A DNA stretch of 64,000 nucleotides from Amorphochlora amoebiformis (lineage: Eukaryota; Cercozoa; Chlorarachniophyceae): positions 806,001 through 870,000 of the forward strand of contig BAAHQB010000037.1 in NCBI GenBank assembly GCA_054601695.1, in the 5' to 3' direction. Shown one piece after another: positions 1-54,979 of the stretch. Position 1 is the first letter of the stretch, and every line of letters starts with the position of its first letter. A program made the position numbers and the translations under genes. The notes beneath the pieces were generated by a model. That model saw only the letters and a program-made list of their open reading frames with translations, was not told where the DNA came from and did no database searches.

Positions 1-60
1 TATATATATATATATATCTGCAAAACTATACGGAACCACTTTCACCTCCTGTCCTGAACG

Positions 61-400
<340 letters not shown>

Positions 401-472
401 TAAAAAATATATAGAAAGAGTGTGACAGAGAAAGGAGAAAGTCAGGGAGAGAGGAGGGAGGAGAGATAAGAG

Positions 473-1252
<780 letters not shown>

Positions 1253-1459
1253 TGACGATGGAGAGTAGTATACATAGGAAGAGTCTTCTAAAGAGATACA
1301 TCGAGAGGAGATGTATATATATATATATTTATATATATAATATATATATGTTTATATATACACATATATAGAAGAGAGAGAGTTCAAGAGAGTTCAAGAG
1401 AGTTCAAGAGAAGTACACAAACAGTACGTCAAGAATTCGACAGAAAAGAGTGGACATAC

Positions 1460-5895
<4,436 letters not shown>

Positions 5896-6253
5896 GTCAC
5901 TTTAGCGTGACATAGCAACGTGACACGTATGGTTTGGAAGCAAGAGGGGTAGTGAGAAAAGAGGGGATGAGTCTTCCCCCCCAGGTTCTAGATAGATTTT
6001 TAGGTTGTGTATAAGATTTATAAGCTTCAGGCACAGCGTTGTTGATTCCAGAATTGTTGTAATTTGATATTTGGGCCTTCGATGAACCCGCCTCGTTGGG
6101 TGGCCATTGCCGAATTTCTAAAAATATTCGACACAGGTGGTCACGTAGGTTAGTCACAAATTGTGTGATTCCTTTAGATGTCACAGACACATCACGTAAA
6201 GACATCATGAAAACCAGGCGGTATGTCACGCTTGGTGCGTCAATTCAAATTCG
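5896..6253. promoter_or_regulatory. Divergent intergenic region between hydrolase and cyclophilin
   Basis: A 358-bp gap between opposite-strand start codons that carries no microsatellite, so it is presumed to hold both promoters and 5'-UTRs. I see no clear TATA box. A minus-strand open frame covers it but shows no splice-phase continuity with the hydrolase. Confidence 0.4.
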
Positions 6254-10411
<4,158 letters not shown>

Positions 10412-10555
10412 CAAATGTCCCTAACGGTGGGCGTAATTGAATTTCAGTTCCCGCTGCGGAGAGTCAAGCCAAAGGTGGCAATTGCCCAGCTTTATGTTGG
10501 GTGTATTTCTTGGTTTATATAAAGGGTAGATAGATATGTAGATAGTAATGTATTT

Positions 10556-10611
<56 letters not shown>

Positions 10612-10668
10612 ATATATATATATATATATAGTTGTGTATGTACATATATCTAAATATATATAATGTGT

Positions 10669-10723
<55 letters not shown>

Positions 10724-11280
10724 ACATTTATGTCAATTCTATATGCATCTAATATATGTATGTATGTGTATATATAAATATATACATATATATATATATA
10801 CATATGTATATATATATATATATATTATATTCTAGATCCATACACACAATAAGAGATCCCTCTCGGCTCTGACAACTCCATGTACCATCCCTTAATCGTT
10901 TATTAATACTCGATTTCACATTTTATTCCAGTCGACACAAACACCAATTCGATCCTGCCGGCACAACCTCCCCATGTTTCTACCGGAAGAACCGTCATCT
11001 AGACCTGTACCGGTCTGCATCAACTTCTATGATCTCCACTCCACGGTCTTTGTATATGTACGTAATTCAAAGACGTGGACGCGCAGATGAGCTCTAAATG
11101 TATGTGTGATTAATTTACTTATCTTAATCGTTGGCGATGCTGTCATATCATAAATTTTAACACTGTAGTAGTACACTGTCTTACACATGCGCAACGCATG
11201 TGCACGGCTGTATCTAGTGTATCCGCCGGAGTTGTCTCATGGTGTGGCGAATGTACGCCTAATCTAGCTAATCGATCCTA

Positions 11281-11404
11281 GGCCGAATGCTTGGACGTTT
11301 ATGTACGTACACACATCTAGACATAAGTACTAGACATACATGCGTATACGTATGTACGAGATAGTACGTAGGCCGAATGCTTGGACGTGTATGTACGTAC
11401 GCAC
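11281..11404. repeat. Direct repeat, period 90 bp
   Basis: The block beginning GGCCGAATGCTTGGACGT at 11281-11314 recurs at 11371-11404 with two or three mismatches. Both copies run into TATGTACGTAC, which is itself palindrome-rich. Confidence 0.85.
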
Positions 11405-11768
11405 ATACATGCGTATATACGTACGGTACGTATACGTACGAGATGGCCTGAGTAGCCAGCTAGCACCTGTATCATGATTCGTTATGTGTACGTACGTATC
11501 AGTAGATACGTAATTATATTAGATGCATAGTAATCAGCGATAGCTTTTTGAAGTTCGGATTCCACTACGGAACGACACGTACAGTGACGTACTGCGCAGC
11601 AGCTGAGCAGGCAGTGGAGTGACGATTAATGATATTATACGTTATATCTAGTTCTAGAGTTTAAACTGTACGTACATATACGGTATAGGTACGTGTTTGT
11701 CAACGTATTAATTAATTACTCTAGTCAAGCCGAGATCCAGAGCTAGACTAGGGGAGATCAAAGTTGCC

Positions 11769-11836
11769 ATATAAATTATTCTTACTGTCGCAGGTGAGGA
11801 CGATATAAATTATTCTTACCGTCGCAGGTGATGACG
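11769..11836. repeat. Tandem repeat, 34 bp x 2
   Basis: ATAAATTATTCTTAC followed by GTCGCAGGTGA occurs twice in tandem, at 11771 and 11805, differing by about two bases. Confidence 0.85.
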
Positions 11837-12526
11837 ATATCATACCGATTCATACATACTTATGCATTTTTATTGTGCTTGTGGCGTGACAAATATACAA
11901 CAATTATAATTACACTAGTTATATCGAGTACCGTGTATTAATATTGTATGAAAGGTTCTTATCTAGTTATATCGGATGTTATGTCACTTGATTAATCATA
12001 GTTAATATAATCTCTACACACCGGCTAGTCGAATGAAACTTATGTACGAAAACTGGGCCTATTTAGCTAGAGTCTGCTAGACTCCGTCCGGGCGTATAGC
12101 TTACTAGTAAGTTGCTACAAGCTCGTACGTACAATGGTAGAAATTACCGTAGAATATTATGATTGTATCACAGTATGGTATCTGGAGGAATCATCTAGAT
12201 CATTGTTAGGTCTGTACTACTCTGTAGGTATGCGCGCGTAACCGTACGTGTAGAATTGACTAGTTGAGGATATACTCTAGATCATGACTATAGTATGTCC
12301 GTATATGGTACGTATACGTCACGGTGATCGACCGTGGTAGCTGTACAATATTATCAAATCATCGGCACAGTACTAATGGGTAATCTAGGTAATATAGGTA
12401 ATGCATGGCACACTGTGGCGCATATTTACTCTAGATGTACAAATAGTTAGATATAATAAATAGAGATTCCTCCAGTCACTAGTCTAGCTAATATATCTAG
12501 ATATACATACATACATATATATCTAG

Positions 12527-12562
<36 letters not shown>

Positions 12563-12735
12563 AATCTAGGTAATCTAGAATATATATATATATATATATA
12601 AATATGTATAATATATTCTAGATATTGTCATATATTATATATATATATATATATATATAAGTGATATAGTGTATGTATAATATTATTATTAAATATACAC
12701 ACATATATATATATATCTAGTATATATATATATAT

Positions 12736-12774
<39 letters not shown>

Positions 12775-13047
12775 CTAGATATATTATGTACATGTCTAGA
12801 CATGTATATAGGTATTTAATGTTCATCGATATCATATTCTTCAAGATAATAGATGATCTAGATGATCATAGACTCATGAGAAAAGCTATGACGTATATAT
12901 ACCTATGCATACATGCGACAACTTTATAAAAAGGGTACTATATCTATAATTACATTCAAAGCCTAAGAGAATACGGCGCTAAATTAAACTGTTGTTCGAG
13001 TAGCTGCGCGGTCGATTTTGATCGAGACCAAGCGAGAGTAAATCTAA

Positions 13048-19592
<6,545 letters not shown>

Positions 19593-19683
19593 GGTATGGG
19601 ATGTACGGAGAACGTTTTGTTAGGCTTGTGTTCGAGTGTGCGCGGGGAGCGTGCACAACAGGAATCTGTTTTCCCGCCGAGCG

Positions 19684-19692
19684 TTATTTATA
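19684..19692 (-). promoter_or_regulatory. TATA-like element upstream of CFAP300
   Basis: Minus-strand TATAAATAA about 92 nt upstream of the ATG at 19592. It is the only clear TATA-like word in the non-repetitive divergent region between CFAP300 and the plus-strand gene at 20042. In an AT-rich genome the match is weak evidence. Confidence 0.3.
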
Positions 19693-20041
19693 CGAACGGA
19701 TTCTCATATACCGAAATGAGTACTAGGAGAATCCGATAATTTTGTAAACGTTTTCTACAACGAAAATATTCCCTACTTTAATCTTAAGTCGAATTTAATT
19801 TTGTTTCCTAATCTGTACTAATAGATTTAAATGCCCCTTCTCAGGAACAGTATTTCATAGTGTATTTCATACCAAACGATATTCGTTTGTATCTGTGCGT
19901 GATATAATGTGGTGAGTATGTATGCACGGGTGGCAATGGAGAAGATTGAGACAAACCATTGGAAGCATCTTTTTGGGCCGTTGGGGTGGACATGCTTCCA
20001 GAAAATAATAATTCGTCCCGAAAAGATCTACCAAGACACAA

Positions 20042-24372
<4,331 letters not shown>

Positions 24373-24504
24373 AACAACACTAACGCTACCGCCACCCTAT
24401 CCTTGACCATTAGGAAGGATTGCACGAGGGGAGAACCCAAATGGAAACCCCAAGCTGGTTCCCACTGTATGTATAATATATATATATATATATACATACA
24501 CATA

Positions 24505-24558
<54 letters not shown>

Positions 24559-24824
24559 ATAATGGATGTGTGTATATAAATGTATATATACATGTGCTAT
24601 ATAAATATATATGTATTTATTGTATGTGTATATATGCATATATATGTAGAGAGAGAGAGAGATGTGTATGTGTGTGTGTGTAAATATATGTGTGTGTGTA
24701 TGTGTATATGTGTATTATATGTGTTATTGTATATTATTTTTATTTATATATGCATATATGGAGTATATATGTACACACATTTATATATATATATATATAT
24801 ATATATAAACATATATATATATAC

Positions 24825-24896
<72 letters not shown>

Positions 24897-24942
24897 TATA
24901 TATGTATAATATATATATATATATATATCTATTTATATGTAC

Positions 24943-24979
<37 letters not shown>

Positions 24980-24996
24980 TATGTCTTAACAATCAA

Positions 24997-25545
24997 AACG
25001 TGGGGTGTCTTGACAGTCAAGACGTGTTGACAGTCAATGTGTGTGGTGTCTTGACAGTGAATATGTGGGGTGTATTTGCCAGTTTACAAAGGTCTAACTT
25101 ACTCACGGACTCTCTTGATAGCCAAACTCTGGCATTGTATGGGCGACTTCACAGGGTGTCTTGACAGTCAATGTGTGGGGTGTCTTGACAGTGAATATGT
25201 GGGGTGTATTTTCCAGTTTACAAAGGTCTAACTTACGTACTCTTGACAGCTAAACTCTGGCATTGGGCGTATGGGTGTCTGGACAGTCAAGACGTGGGAT
25301 ATCTTGACAGTCAAGACGTGGGGTGTCTTGACAGTGAATGTGTGGGGTGTCTTGACAGTGAATATGGGGCTGTATTCGCCAGTTTACAAAGGTCTAACTT
25401 ACTCACGGACTCTCTTTTGACAGCCAAACTCTGGCATTGGGCGTATGGGTGTCTTGACAGTGTCAAGACGTGGGGTGTCTTGACAGTCAAGACGTGTTGT
25501 GTCTTGACAGTCAAGACGTGGGGAGTCTTGACAGTCAAACACACG
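24997..25545 (+). repeat. Palindrome-containing 25-bp repeat in a higher-order array
   Basis: The unit GTGTCTTGACAGTCAAGACG(TGGGG) recurs about 12 times. Its core CTTGAC-A-GTCAAG is a perfect inverted repeat. It alternates with a longer segment of about 100 bp, containing CCAGTTTACAAAGGTCTAAC and CCAAACTCTGGCATTG, present three times. The block lies between the plus-strand gene ending at 24372 and the PH gene. Open frames across it on both strands come from the repeat. Confidence 0.92.
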
Positions 25546-25646
25546 TCAATATATAATCTGCAAACATGTAAATACCGTCTGGAATATATATAAATATATA
25601 TATATACATATGTATATACACACATATATATATATATATATTATAT

Positions 25647-25688
<42 letters not shown>

Positions 25689-25839
25689 TGTATATTACGA
25701 GCCTTAGACTCCCCCAGTTCTTTATAGATACCAGCAATCTCGACTTCACACACGCTATATATATCTACATTGCATATATGCTAAATTTTTAATATTTTAA
25801 TACATCAGTGTTCTAATAATTCCAGTTCCCGACTCCCCC

Positions 25840-40617
<14,778 letters not shown>

Positions 40618-40872
40618 TTGAATAAAATCACCGAACAGAATATACGCTCTTCGAAGGAGTTCCAAAAATGCGAGAAAACGCTCACCTGGCCTCACAATTT
40701 TTCCTACGGTTATGGACTACCTGTATTCGTAGCTGGGGATTTCGGGCTTCGGGTTTCCGTTCACGCGTGCAACTTAACAAACGAATATACCTTTAGACTC
40801 CAACCGCTAAGGATGATCAACCGGATGTCGATACGGTGGGAAGAGGAGAGGGCGAGGTGGCGTAATTACTAA
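40618..40872 (+). CDS. Uncertain exon cluster, frame and strand unresolved
   Basis: A 255-bp GC-richer island. One plus frame is open for 84 codons ([18 protein letters not shown]). A second plus frame after the acceptor at 40637 reads [20 protein letters not shown], then can splice to [15 protein letters not shown]. On the minus strand, open pieces such as [16 protein letters not shown] exist but would need introns of 17-18 nt, shorter than any confident intron here. It is probably coding on the plus strand, either an upstream exon of the C2 gene or a separate small gene. Confidence 0.35.
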   Translation: MNKITEQNIRSSKEFQKCEKTLTWPHNFSYGYGLPVFVAGDFGLRVSVHACNLTNEYTFRLQPLRMINRMSIRWEEERARWRNY

Positions 40873-41049
40873 TCTCAACTGAACCCGGCAACTAAACCAT
40901 CATGTCTAGGCGGAGATGGTGTACGTGGAGAAAGCATTGGGAGATGGAATAGGGGCGCCATCGTTGCATAGGGTCAGGATTTGATGTAGATCGTGCGTGT
41001 GTGCAATATATTCGATGTATTTATATATACATGTACACATAGACATATA

Positions 41050-41093
<44 letters not shown>

Positions 41094-41097
41094 TACC

Positions 41098-41128
<31 letters not shown>

Positions 41129-41496
41129 CCAATGAAATACATGTCTAGGAGTATTTAATATAATATATAATATATATATATATATATATATAATATAATA
41201 TATACATATATAGTGTCTTTCCACATCTTTGGTGGCATTAGTAGGTTTAATTATGAATATAGATGTATACATCATGTAACGTATAGATTTGTACATGCAC
41301 ACGCATCACTATGTTATAGATGTATACATGTGCAGGCGTGTGTATAATTGCCTATGTTATACATCATATCTACTGTAGAAAATATAATACACGATAGGTT
41401 GCCATACGCCTTCAAACCCTTCACGTCATCTCACCCCAGTAAGACTGGGCTAGGGTTGGGGTTGAATGTGAGAAGAAACAACACAGTCATCTGAAA

Positions 41497-42039
41497 ATGT
41501 TCCACCCAATCCAGTTGCGTGACACTCTGCCGCGTCACGCTTCTTCTCCGTCGTCACACCCCCCTCCGATCACGAGAGTTTACTCTCTACCCACCGGCAT
41601 CGCCGAGAATCTCCAGACTAGATTCTATGGTATTCCTGCCGAGCGAAGAATCGCCGGAATGGGACCGCCAGAGCAGCAAAGACCACCTTTCCCCCAGGGC
41701 GAAGACTAAGAAGGGCGTAGAATTTGATGCCAAGGTCGGCCTCAAGTGTGTATTTGCGTTACATTTGGCAAGTGAGTTCTCACACTAACACACCACGTTT
41801 ATGAGTCCCAAAGCCTTAACAGCAGTGAATATGGTCCCTGGAACAGGTTCAGAGCTGGGGGCAACTGTTCTAGTTGAAACTCGACCAAAGCATGATTTGA
41901 ATGCAGAGTGGGAGAAGTTAGGCTGGGTACGAGGAAAAGGAATTCCGATATATTTTTATTTTCCGTTATATATATAAATATACATACATATATATATATA
42001 TATATATACATACATATATATACATATATATAAATATTA

Positions 42040-42090
<51 letters not shown>

Positions 42091-42128
42091 TATATAATAT
42101 ATGTATGAAAACCAGATTATTTTTATTT

Positions 42129-42184
<56 letters not shown>

Positions 42185-42224
42185 TATTACATGTGTGTAT
42201 GTATACCAGATTGATATATATATT

Positions 42225-42255
<31 letters not shown>

Positions 42256-42350
42256 ACCAGATTGATATATATATATATATATATATATATAATAGTGTGT
42301 GAGTGTGTATGTGGGTGTGGGTGTGCATGTATACATGTGCTGTATTCTAC

Positions 42351-42402
<52 letters not shown>

Positions 42403-42675
42403 GCGGCACTACCCTTCTCAGCATGCCCTCCAGAGAGCGCTAAGAAATTAAAACTACCACTTCATCCAGCCGATTCAGATGGTCACACAGACATTAATCT
42501 CACCCTAAACCCATCTTCCAATGTAACCCTATCCCTTTCTTATTTCTGGTTTTAAGATATCCCCAGATGTGCCCTTATTCACCATAACAGTATCCCGATT
42601 TACTCAGGGCCGCGGGGTAGGAGAACTTTGAACGTGTCGGACACACAAGGGGTATAAATATATTGTAAATATAGT

Positions 42676-42741
<66 letters not shown>

Positions 42742-42758
42742 AATGTAATACATGCAGA

Positions 42759-42804
<46 letters not shown>

Positions 42805-43198
42805 CATCGATGTATAGACTCTAGACGTGGAGTTATCGCGCGTGATGTCTGTGATGAGCCACTTTGAGATTGCAGAGGTTTCAAAACCACCCCCTCAAAA
42901 TTCTAAACCTAACGCTACCATAATCCTCACTGAACTATAACCGTAACCCTACAGGCCTCGCCAGAGGGGGGAGACGGGGCATGCCCAGGTAAACCCGAAC
43001 AAACCATCCTTTTAAAGGCTCCAATTTACCCCTGACCCTTTAACTTGGATATGTCCATCCCTAAAACTCTTGGTAATCCAATCAACCAAATCATTTGAAA
43101 TCAGGCTGTGGAACCCGAACCCGGGCTCTCAACTACTTCTCCGGATGGTAAGGCAAATATCAACTGAAATACATAAAAATCTATGATATATATGATAC

Positions 43199-43246
<48 letters not shown>

Positions 43247-43332
43247 TTATATATATGAATATAGGATATTATGCCGACTATATATACACATATATATACA
43301 CACATATATATATAATATATATATATATATAT

Positions 43333-43365
<33 letters not shown>

Positions 43366-43545
43366 CATACATGTGTGTGTGTGTGTGCATAGATTTACAT
43401 GTCTGTGTATATCTGCATACTAACCAAAGTATTTATGTATATATGTATATATATATACATATATATATATATACATATTATATATTGTTAATATATATAT
43501 ATATACATACATATATTCTACGTAATCATGTCCATATTATTATAC

Positions 43546-43585
<40 letters not shown>

Positions 43586-43655
43586 TATATATATATATAT
43601 ATGTGTGTGTGTATATTATATTTTTTGAATATTATATATATATATATATAATATA

Positions 43656-43687
<32 letters not shown>

Positions 43688-44439
43688 TATATATGTACAT
43701 ATATATATATATATAATAAATATATATTTATATACATATTGTGCATGTAAATGTATATTATGAATTATATATATATATATATATGTGTATATACATATAT
43801 ATATAAACCTAAATTCTTATATCCTGGTGTTCTCTCTCTACAAGGGCATGCACGAAATGCGGCCGCGTATCAGGTAAGAAAATTAAAAGAAATTCAATCC
43901 AACCCTAAACGGAGAACAGAACCACTAATGTATCACCTTTTTAGGCCCATCCCTCAATGCAATAGGCCACTCTCCCGAGTGCTTCCTCCCTGTCGTTATA
44001 CGAGAGTCCCGTAGATCTCAAAAAGCATCGCGAAATCACGGTAGCCAGAATCGCCGGGATTCCCAGGGATTCCTGGGGCCGCCGGGACTGAGAGCGAGTA
44101 CGCGCGGGTCGATGAGGAGGCTGCAGCAGACCCTCATCGGGTCGACGCCTGTGTTCAATCCCGATCGATTGGGTAACCTGGATTGGTGGGGTTAGGCTAA
44201 AATAAATATTTGGGATTGAAGTTATATATATATATATATAGATATAGATATATATATATATATATATATAATATATTATATAATATATATATATATATAA
44301 ATATATGTATTATATATATATATATATACTATATATCTACACATATATATATATATACATATTAATATATATACATATATATATATATATTGTATATAAT
44401 ATATAAATATATACATAAATATATTTGTGTATATCTATG

Positions 44440-44480
<41 letters not shown>

Positions 44481-44653
44481 TACATACATATATTTACATA
44501 TTTAAGGATAAGTAGTGAAGTAAAACTATAAGAGCCTACATTGTGAACATATATGTATATTTTATACATATACATAAATATATATATATGTATATACTAA
44601 TACATGCTTTTTAGTATACACGTAAATAACACATTTTACAATAAAGTTTTCGT

Positions 44654-44749
<96 letters not shown>

Positions 44750-44807
44750 ATATATATATACATATGTATATGTATATGTTTGTAGGTAATACATAGATAG
44801 ATAGATT

Positions 44808-44845
<38 letters not shown>

Positions 44846-45500
44846 GATATGTAATAATACCAATAATATATATAAAATATTAATATATATATATATATAT
44901 TTAATGTGGTATAATACCAATACTAGGCCACGCGATGCACCACTTGGCGTACAAGCTGAGGGATATGGAAATCGTACGACCAATCAACCCAAAAATAACC
45001 CTTTATCTAAACTCAACCCTCAATAATGCAGATGTTTCTTCACAGCTCTCTACTCAGCCTTGTCAACTGGAGGTACATATCCCTTACTGCTTCCCAACAC
45101 AACCCTAACTCGAACGTCAACCTCTTACAGGAAGCCTCTAAACTCATTGTTCTTCGTCGTTCTTTGGTTTGGAAAAATCTGAATCCTAACGCCTGCCCTT
45201 ACTCGACTCCACATATACGTTTTTTGAGCAGTTCTTGTGTATACTCGTCAGCCTGACCGCCATATTTGCACTGAAATGGACGTGGTTGCTTGCTGTTGCC
45301 GTCATGTACTCCCCCTCTACACACTTTCTCTTCCTTTCTGTCACAAACTCTTCAACAGATATATATACCATGTATATACATAAATATACATACACATGCG
45401 TGTATATGTAAATAATTTATATGTATGTATACATATATATATACATATACACACATACATATATATATATAATATGTATTAAATAAATTTGTCAACATGC

Positions 45501-45537
<37 letters not shown>

Positions 45538-45707
45538 TGTATATATATACATATGAAACACACATATATATATATATATATAAATACATGTATATGTTTG
45601 TGTGTATTTACATCTATACGTCTGTATACACAACTGTGTAAATAAAATATGAGAAAAAGATGCAATATTTTCAAAACGCAAAGTATTTACACACGATAGA
45701 TATACAT

Positions 45708-45746
<39 letters not shown>

Positions 45747-45747
45747 C

Positions 45748-45797
<50 letters not shown>

Positions 45798-46452
45798 AGT
45801 GTTTGTGTCTATGTATGTGTGTGTGTGTGTAAACGTATGAAAGTATATCTATGTAAATATTTATATATGTACATCATATATATATATATATATATATAAT
45901 ATATATACATTTATGCTCACTACATTTACAATGTATATACATACACATATGTAACATTACTGTACTCAGCGTCATGATCCTCAACTATGTCATAACCTTC
46001 GGACTCATGCATGGTTAACCTTACTCCTAACCCCTACCTCAACCCACTCCAACATCTACCTCAACCCACCCCTAACACACATTTCCTAACCAACCTGACA
46101 CTACTTTCCCAACCCAATCCAACATCAGTCCTAACCCAATCTCCATCTCAGGAATTCATCGCTGGCATTCAGCTCCCTACTCACTGAACTTTCAGTGCGG
46201 GTAAGCCGTCACAGTCGCCCCATATTATTCCTCACCAGCATTCATTCATACAGCTGCACCCTACCCCCGCGAAGAGTGCCTCTTTCCCGGCCTTCAGTGG
46301 AGGGCGTTCAAGACCGCTCAAAGATCCGCCAGAATCCGTCAGATTCCGGGAATTCAAAGCAAGCCGAGGAGCCAGCGGGGCTCGATTCCCTGCACACGGA
46401 ACTTGTGTTGATCGAGGGTCACAAGAAAGGGGAGTACACGGAGGTGGTGTGA
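41497..46452 (+). CDS. C2-domain protein with zinc ribbon and C-terminal membrane hairpin
   Basis: Exons: 41497-41552 (start [12 protein letters not shown]), 41617-41771, 41823-41926, 42403-42522, 42557-42589, 42621-42651, 42825-42877, 42955-42988, 43105-43147, 43845-43873, 43945-44172, 44927-44973, 45032-45072, 45131-45158, 45229-45305, 46152-46200, 46254-46452. Phases agree up to 45305. C2-like strands: [56 protein letters not shown]. Then two CxxC knuckles, CPGC and CTKC, a likely zinc ribbon; a Ser/Arg-rich linker (43945-44172); and NWRKPL followed by two hydrophobic segments ([25 protein letters not shown]). The W-x-x-P-hydrophobic layout recalls the C-terminus of MCTP-type membrane tethers; that is an analogy, not a match. 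The last exon is open in three frames; stops at 46452 (GEYTEVV) or 46457 are both possible. Confidence 0.7.
42035..42100. repeat. (ATT)n and (AT)n microsatellites
   Basis: TTATTATT run at 42038-42075 followed by AT, in intron 41927-42402 of the C2 gene. Downstream, GTATGTATACCAGATTGATA is repeated at 42197 and 42247. Confidence 0.9.
44225..44905. repeat. (AT)n blocks in the C2-gene intron
   Basis: AT tracts at 44225-44495 and 44656-44740 with short non-repeat spacers lacking exon signals, in intron 44173-44926. Confidence 0.9.
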
Positions 46453-46462
46453 AATTATAAGA

Positions 46463-47010
46463 CTAGACCTCGGCATGCTTGGTGTTTTGGTTAGCACGTA
46501 ACTGAGGTTAATCGAGCTAACATCTAGGTAAGAGTGGGGGGAGACATGGGAGCGGCCATCGTCGATGTAAGGATACGCCACGTCCTCAGCGAGGTTCGTG
46601 ATGAAACTCATTTCTACTTGCACCACTAACCTAACCTCCTTAGGATCCCGACCACAAGGCTTTGCACTGGGGTTACTTTGGAGACTGTCTCTGGGTTCAC
46701 GGGGTTGGAGGAATAATTAACACTGCCTTTAACCTGCTATCTGGCTTGATTCAAGCAACATTAATATGTTGATTTGTCATGTGAATATCTCAGAAGCTCC
46801 GAGCAGAATTCTATGTTACATACCGTAGTCGACCGTTTCTTTCTGTACTGCAGGTATTCGTTACACGGCTCGTAGAACTATGAAACATATCTGATGATCA
46901 CATAATTCTCTTAGACCCTTGCCGAGGGACTAGCGGACACATTCGCGCGTATTCGGTCCCTTATCCTCTGGTTAGAAATCAAAACCTTGCCTCGAATTGG
47001 ATTCCCTCAT
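46463..47010 (-). CDS. Small unrecognised protein, about 88 aa, 6 exons
   Basis: Minus-strand exons: 46986-47010 (MRESNSRQ), 46824-46847, 46760-46788, 46677-46733 (VKGSVNYSSNPVNPETVSK), 46546-46638 (VEMSFITNLAEDVAYPYIDD), 46463-46501 (RANQNTKHAEV, stop TAG). All phases match, but this needs introns of 26, 38, 44 and 35-138 nt, unusually short for the window. The product is hydrophilic with no signal peptide or membrane helix. I do not recognise it. It lies tail to tail with the C2 gene (about 10 bp between stops) and head to head with the next gene (33 bp between starts). Confidence 0.5.
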
Positions 47011-47043
47011 TCTAATGTATGCAGGATCGATCAGAGGAAGTCA

Positions 47044-54309
<7,266 letters not shown>

Positions 54310-54979
54310 CGAAATTTGAGCTTCGATTTGATTGCATTTATCTAGTTTATGATAACCTAGATCACATCAGCCTAGTTCTGGTAATCTCTAGAATCTAGAG
54401 AATCTGGATATTGTCTAGATTGTCACCGTCTGGTACATACTCTAGATACTAGAATCATTCATCACGACTACTAGTAGATATATATATATATATATATAGA
54501 TATATATATATATATATCTAGATATATATATATATATACATATATATATCCTAGATATCTAGATATATATATACTAGATATATAGACAGTACCGCCCAGA
54601 GCAAGTAGAGGTCCTATATATATATATATACTGACCTCGGACCTCTAGGTCATTTTAACTCATTTATCTACTAGATCTAGTATATCCGTTATCTATTATC
54701 TGGTATAAACCGTATAATATTAGCAAGTGTAGAAGCCACATTCTAGAAATACTCCTATTTACTAGTATTAAATCTACAGAAGTACTTTTAGATAGAGGTT
54801 CGGTCATATCGGAGTACGAGCCTGGATCTAGCAATGTCGACTCGAGATTCGGTGTCATATCCAGCATATGAGCGGCTAATGATCAGGCTCTAACTTAGGG
54901 CTCATAGTAGGGTCCATTCGCACTTCGCTATCATCGCAAGTTACACAGAGTGTCGTAGAGATCAGTCTCGCGGATACGG
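54310..54979. other. Convergent intergenic gap, CTAG-rich
   Basis: Between stop codons of the plus gene (54309) and minus gene (54980). I count 19 CTAG tetranucleotides in 54341-54832, many as TCTAGA or ACTAGT palindromes. The texture is the same as the 11003-13047 gap. No coding signal. Confidence 0.75.

Larger units (their letters stand above)
11003..13047. other. Convergent intergenic block, CTAG/GTAC-rich
   Basis: About 2 kb between the ends of the plus-strand cyclophilin and minus-strand CFAP300. Its word usage differs from the rest: I count about 33 CTAG between 11214 and 12860, with many GTAC, TACGTA and TCTAGA palindromes. It also contains two small direct repeats (listed separately) and short AT tracts at 12530-12780. 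No exon with both splice signals is convincing. One open stretch, 10932-11058, ending at a good GTACGT donor, could instead belong to the cyclophilin 3' end. Confidence 0.7.

Noticed and set aside
5897-6229. 110-codon minus-strand open frame in the divergent promoter
   Set aside because: No splice-phase link to the hydrolase and no recognisable motif; it occupies a short gap expected to hold promoters.
25535-25757. Minus-strand exons reading VCEVEIAGIYKELGESKA and GIYMFADYILT
   Set aside because: They join in phase and look coding, but no start or further minus exons were found and the region overlaps the plus-strand PH gene's 5' side. Left unassigned.
41600-41930. Minus-strand methyltransferase (METTL9-like) from [16 protein letters not shown]
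   Set aside because: The same DNA on the plus strand forms phase-consistent C2-domain exons with better donors (GTGAGT) and continues through 15 more exons.
46354-46626. 90-codon unspliced minus-strand open frame
   Set aside because: Part of it is the exon 46546-46638; the rest runs through an apparent intron and overlaps the end of the C2 gene.
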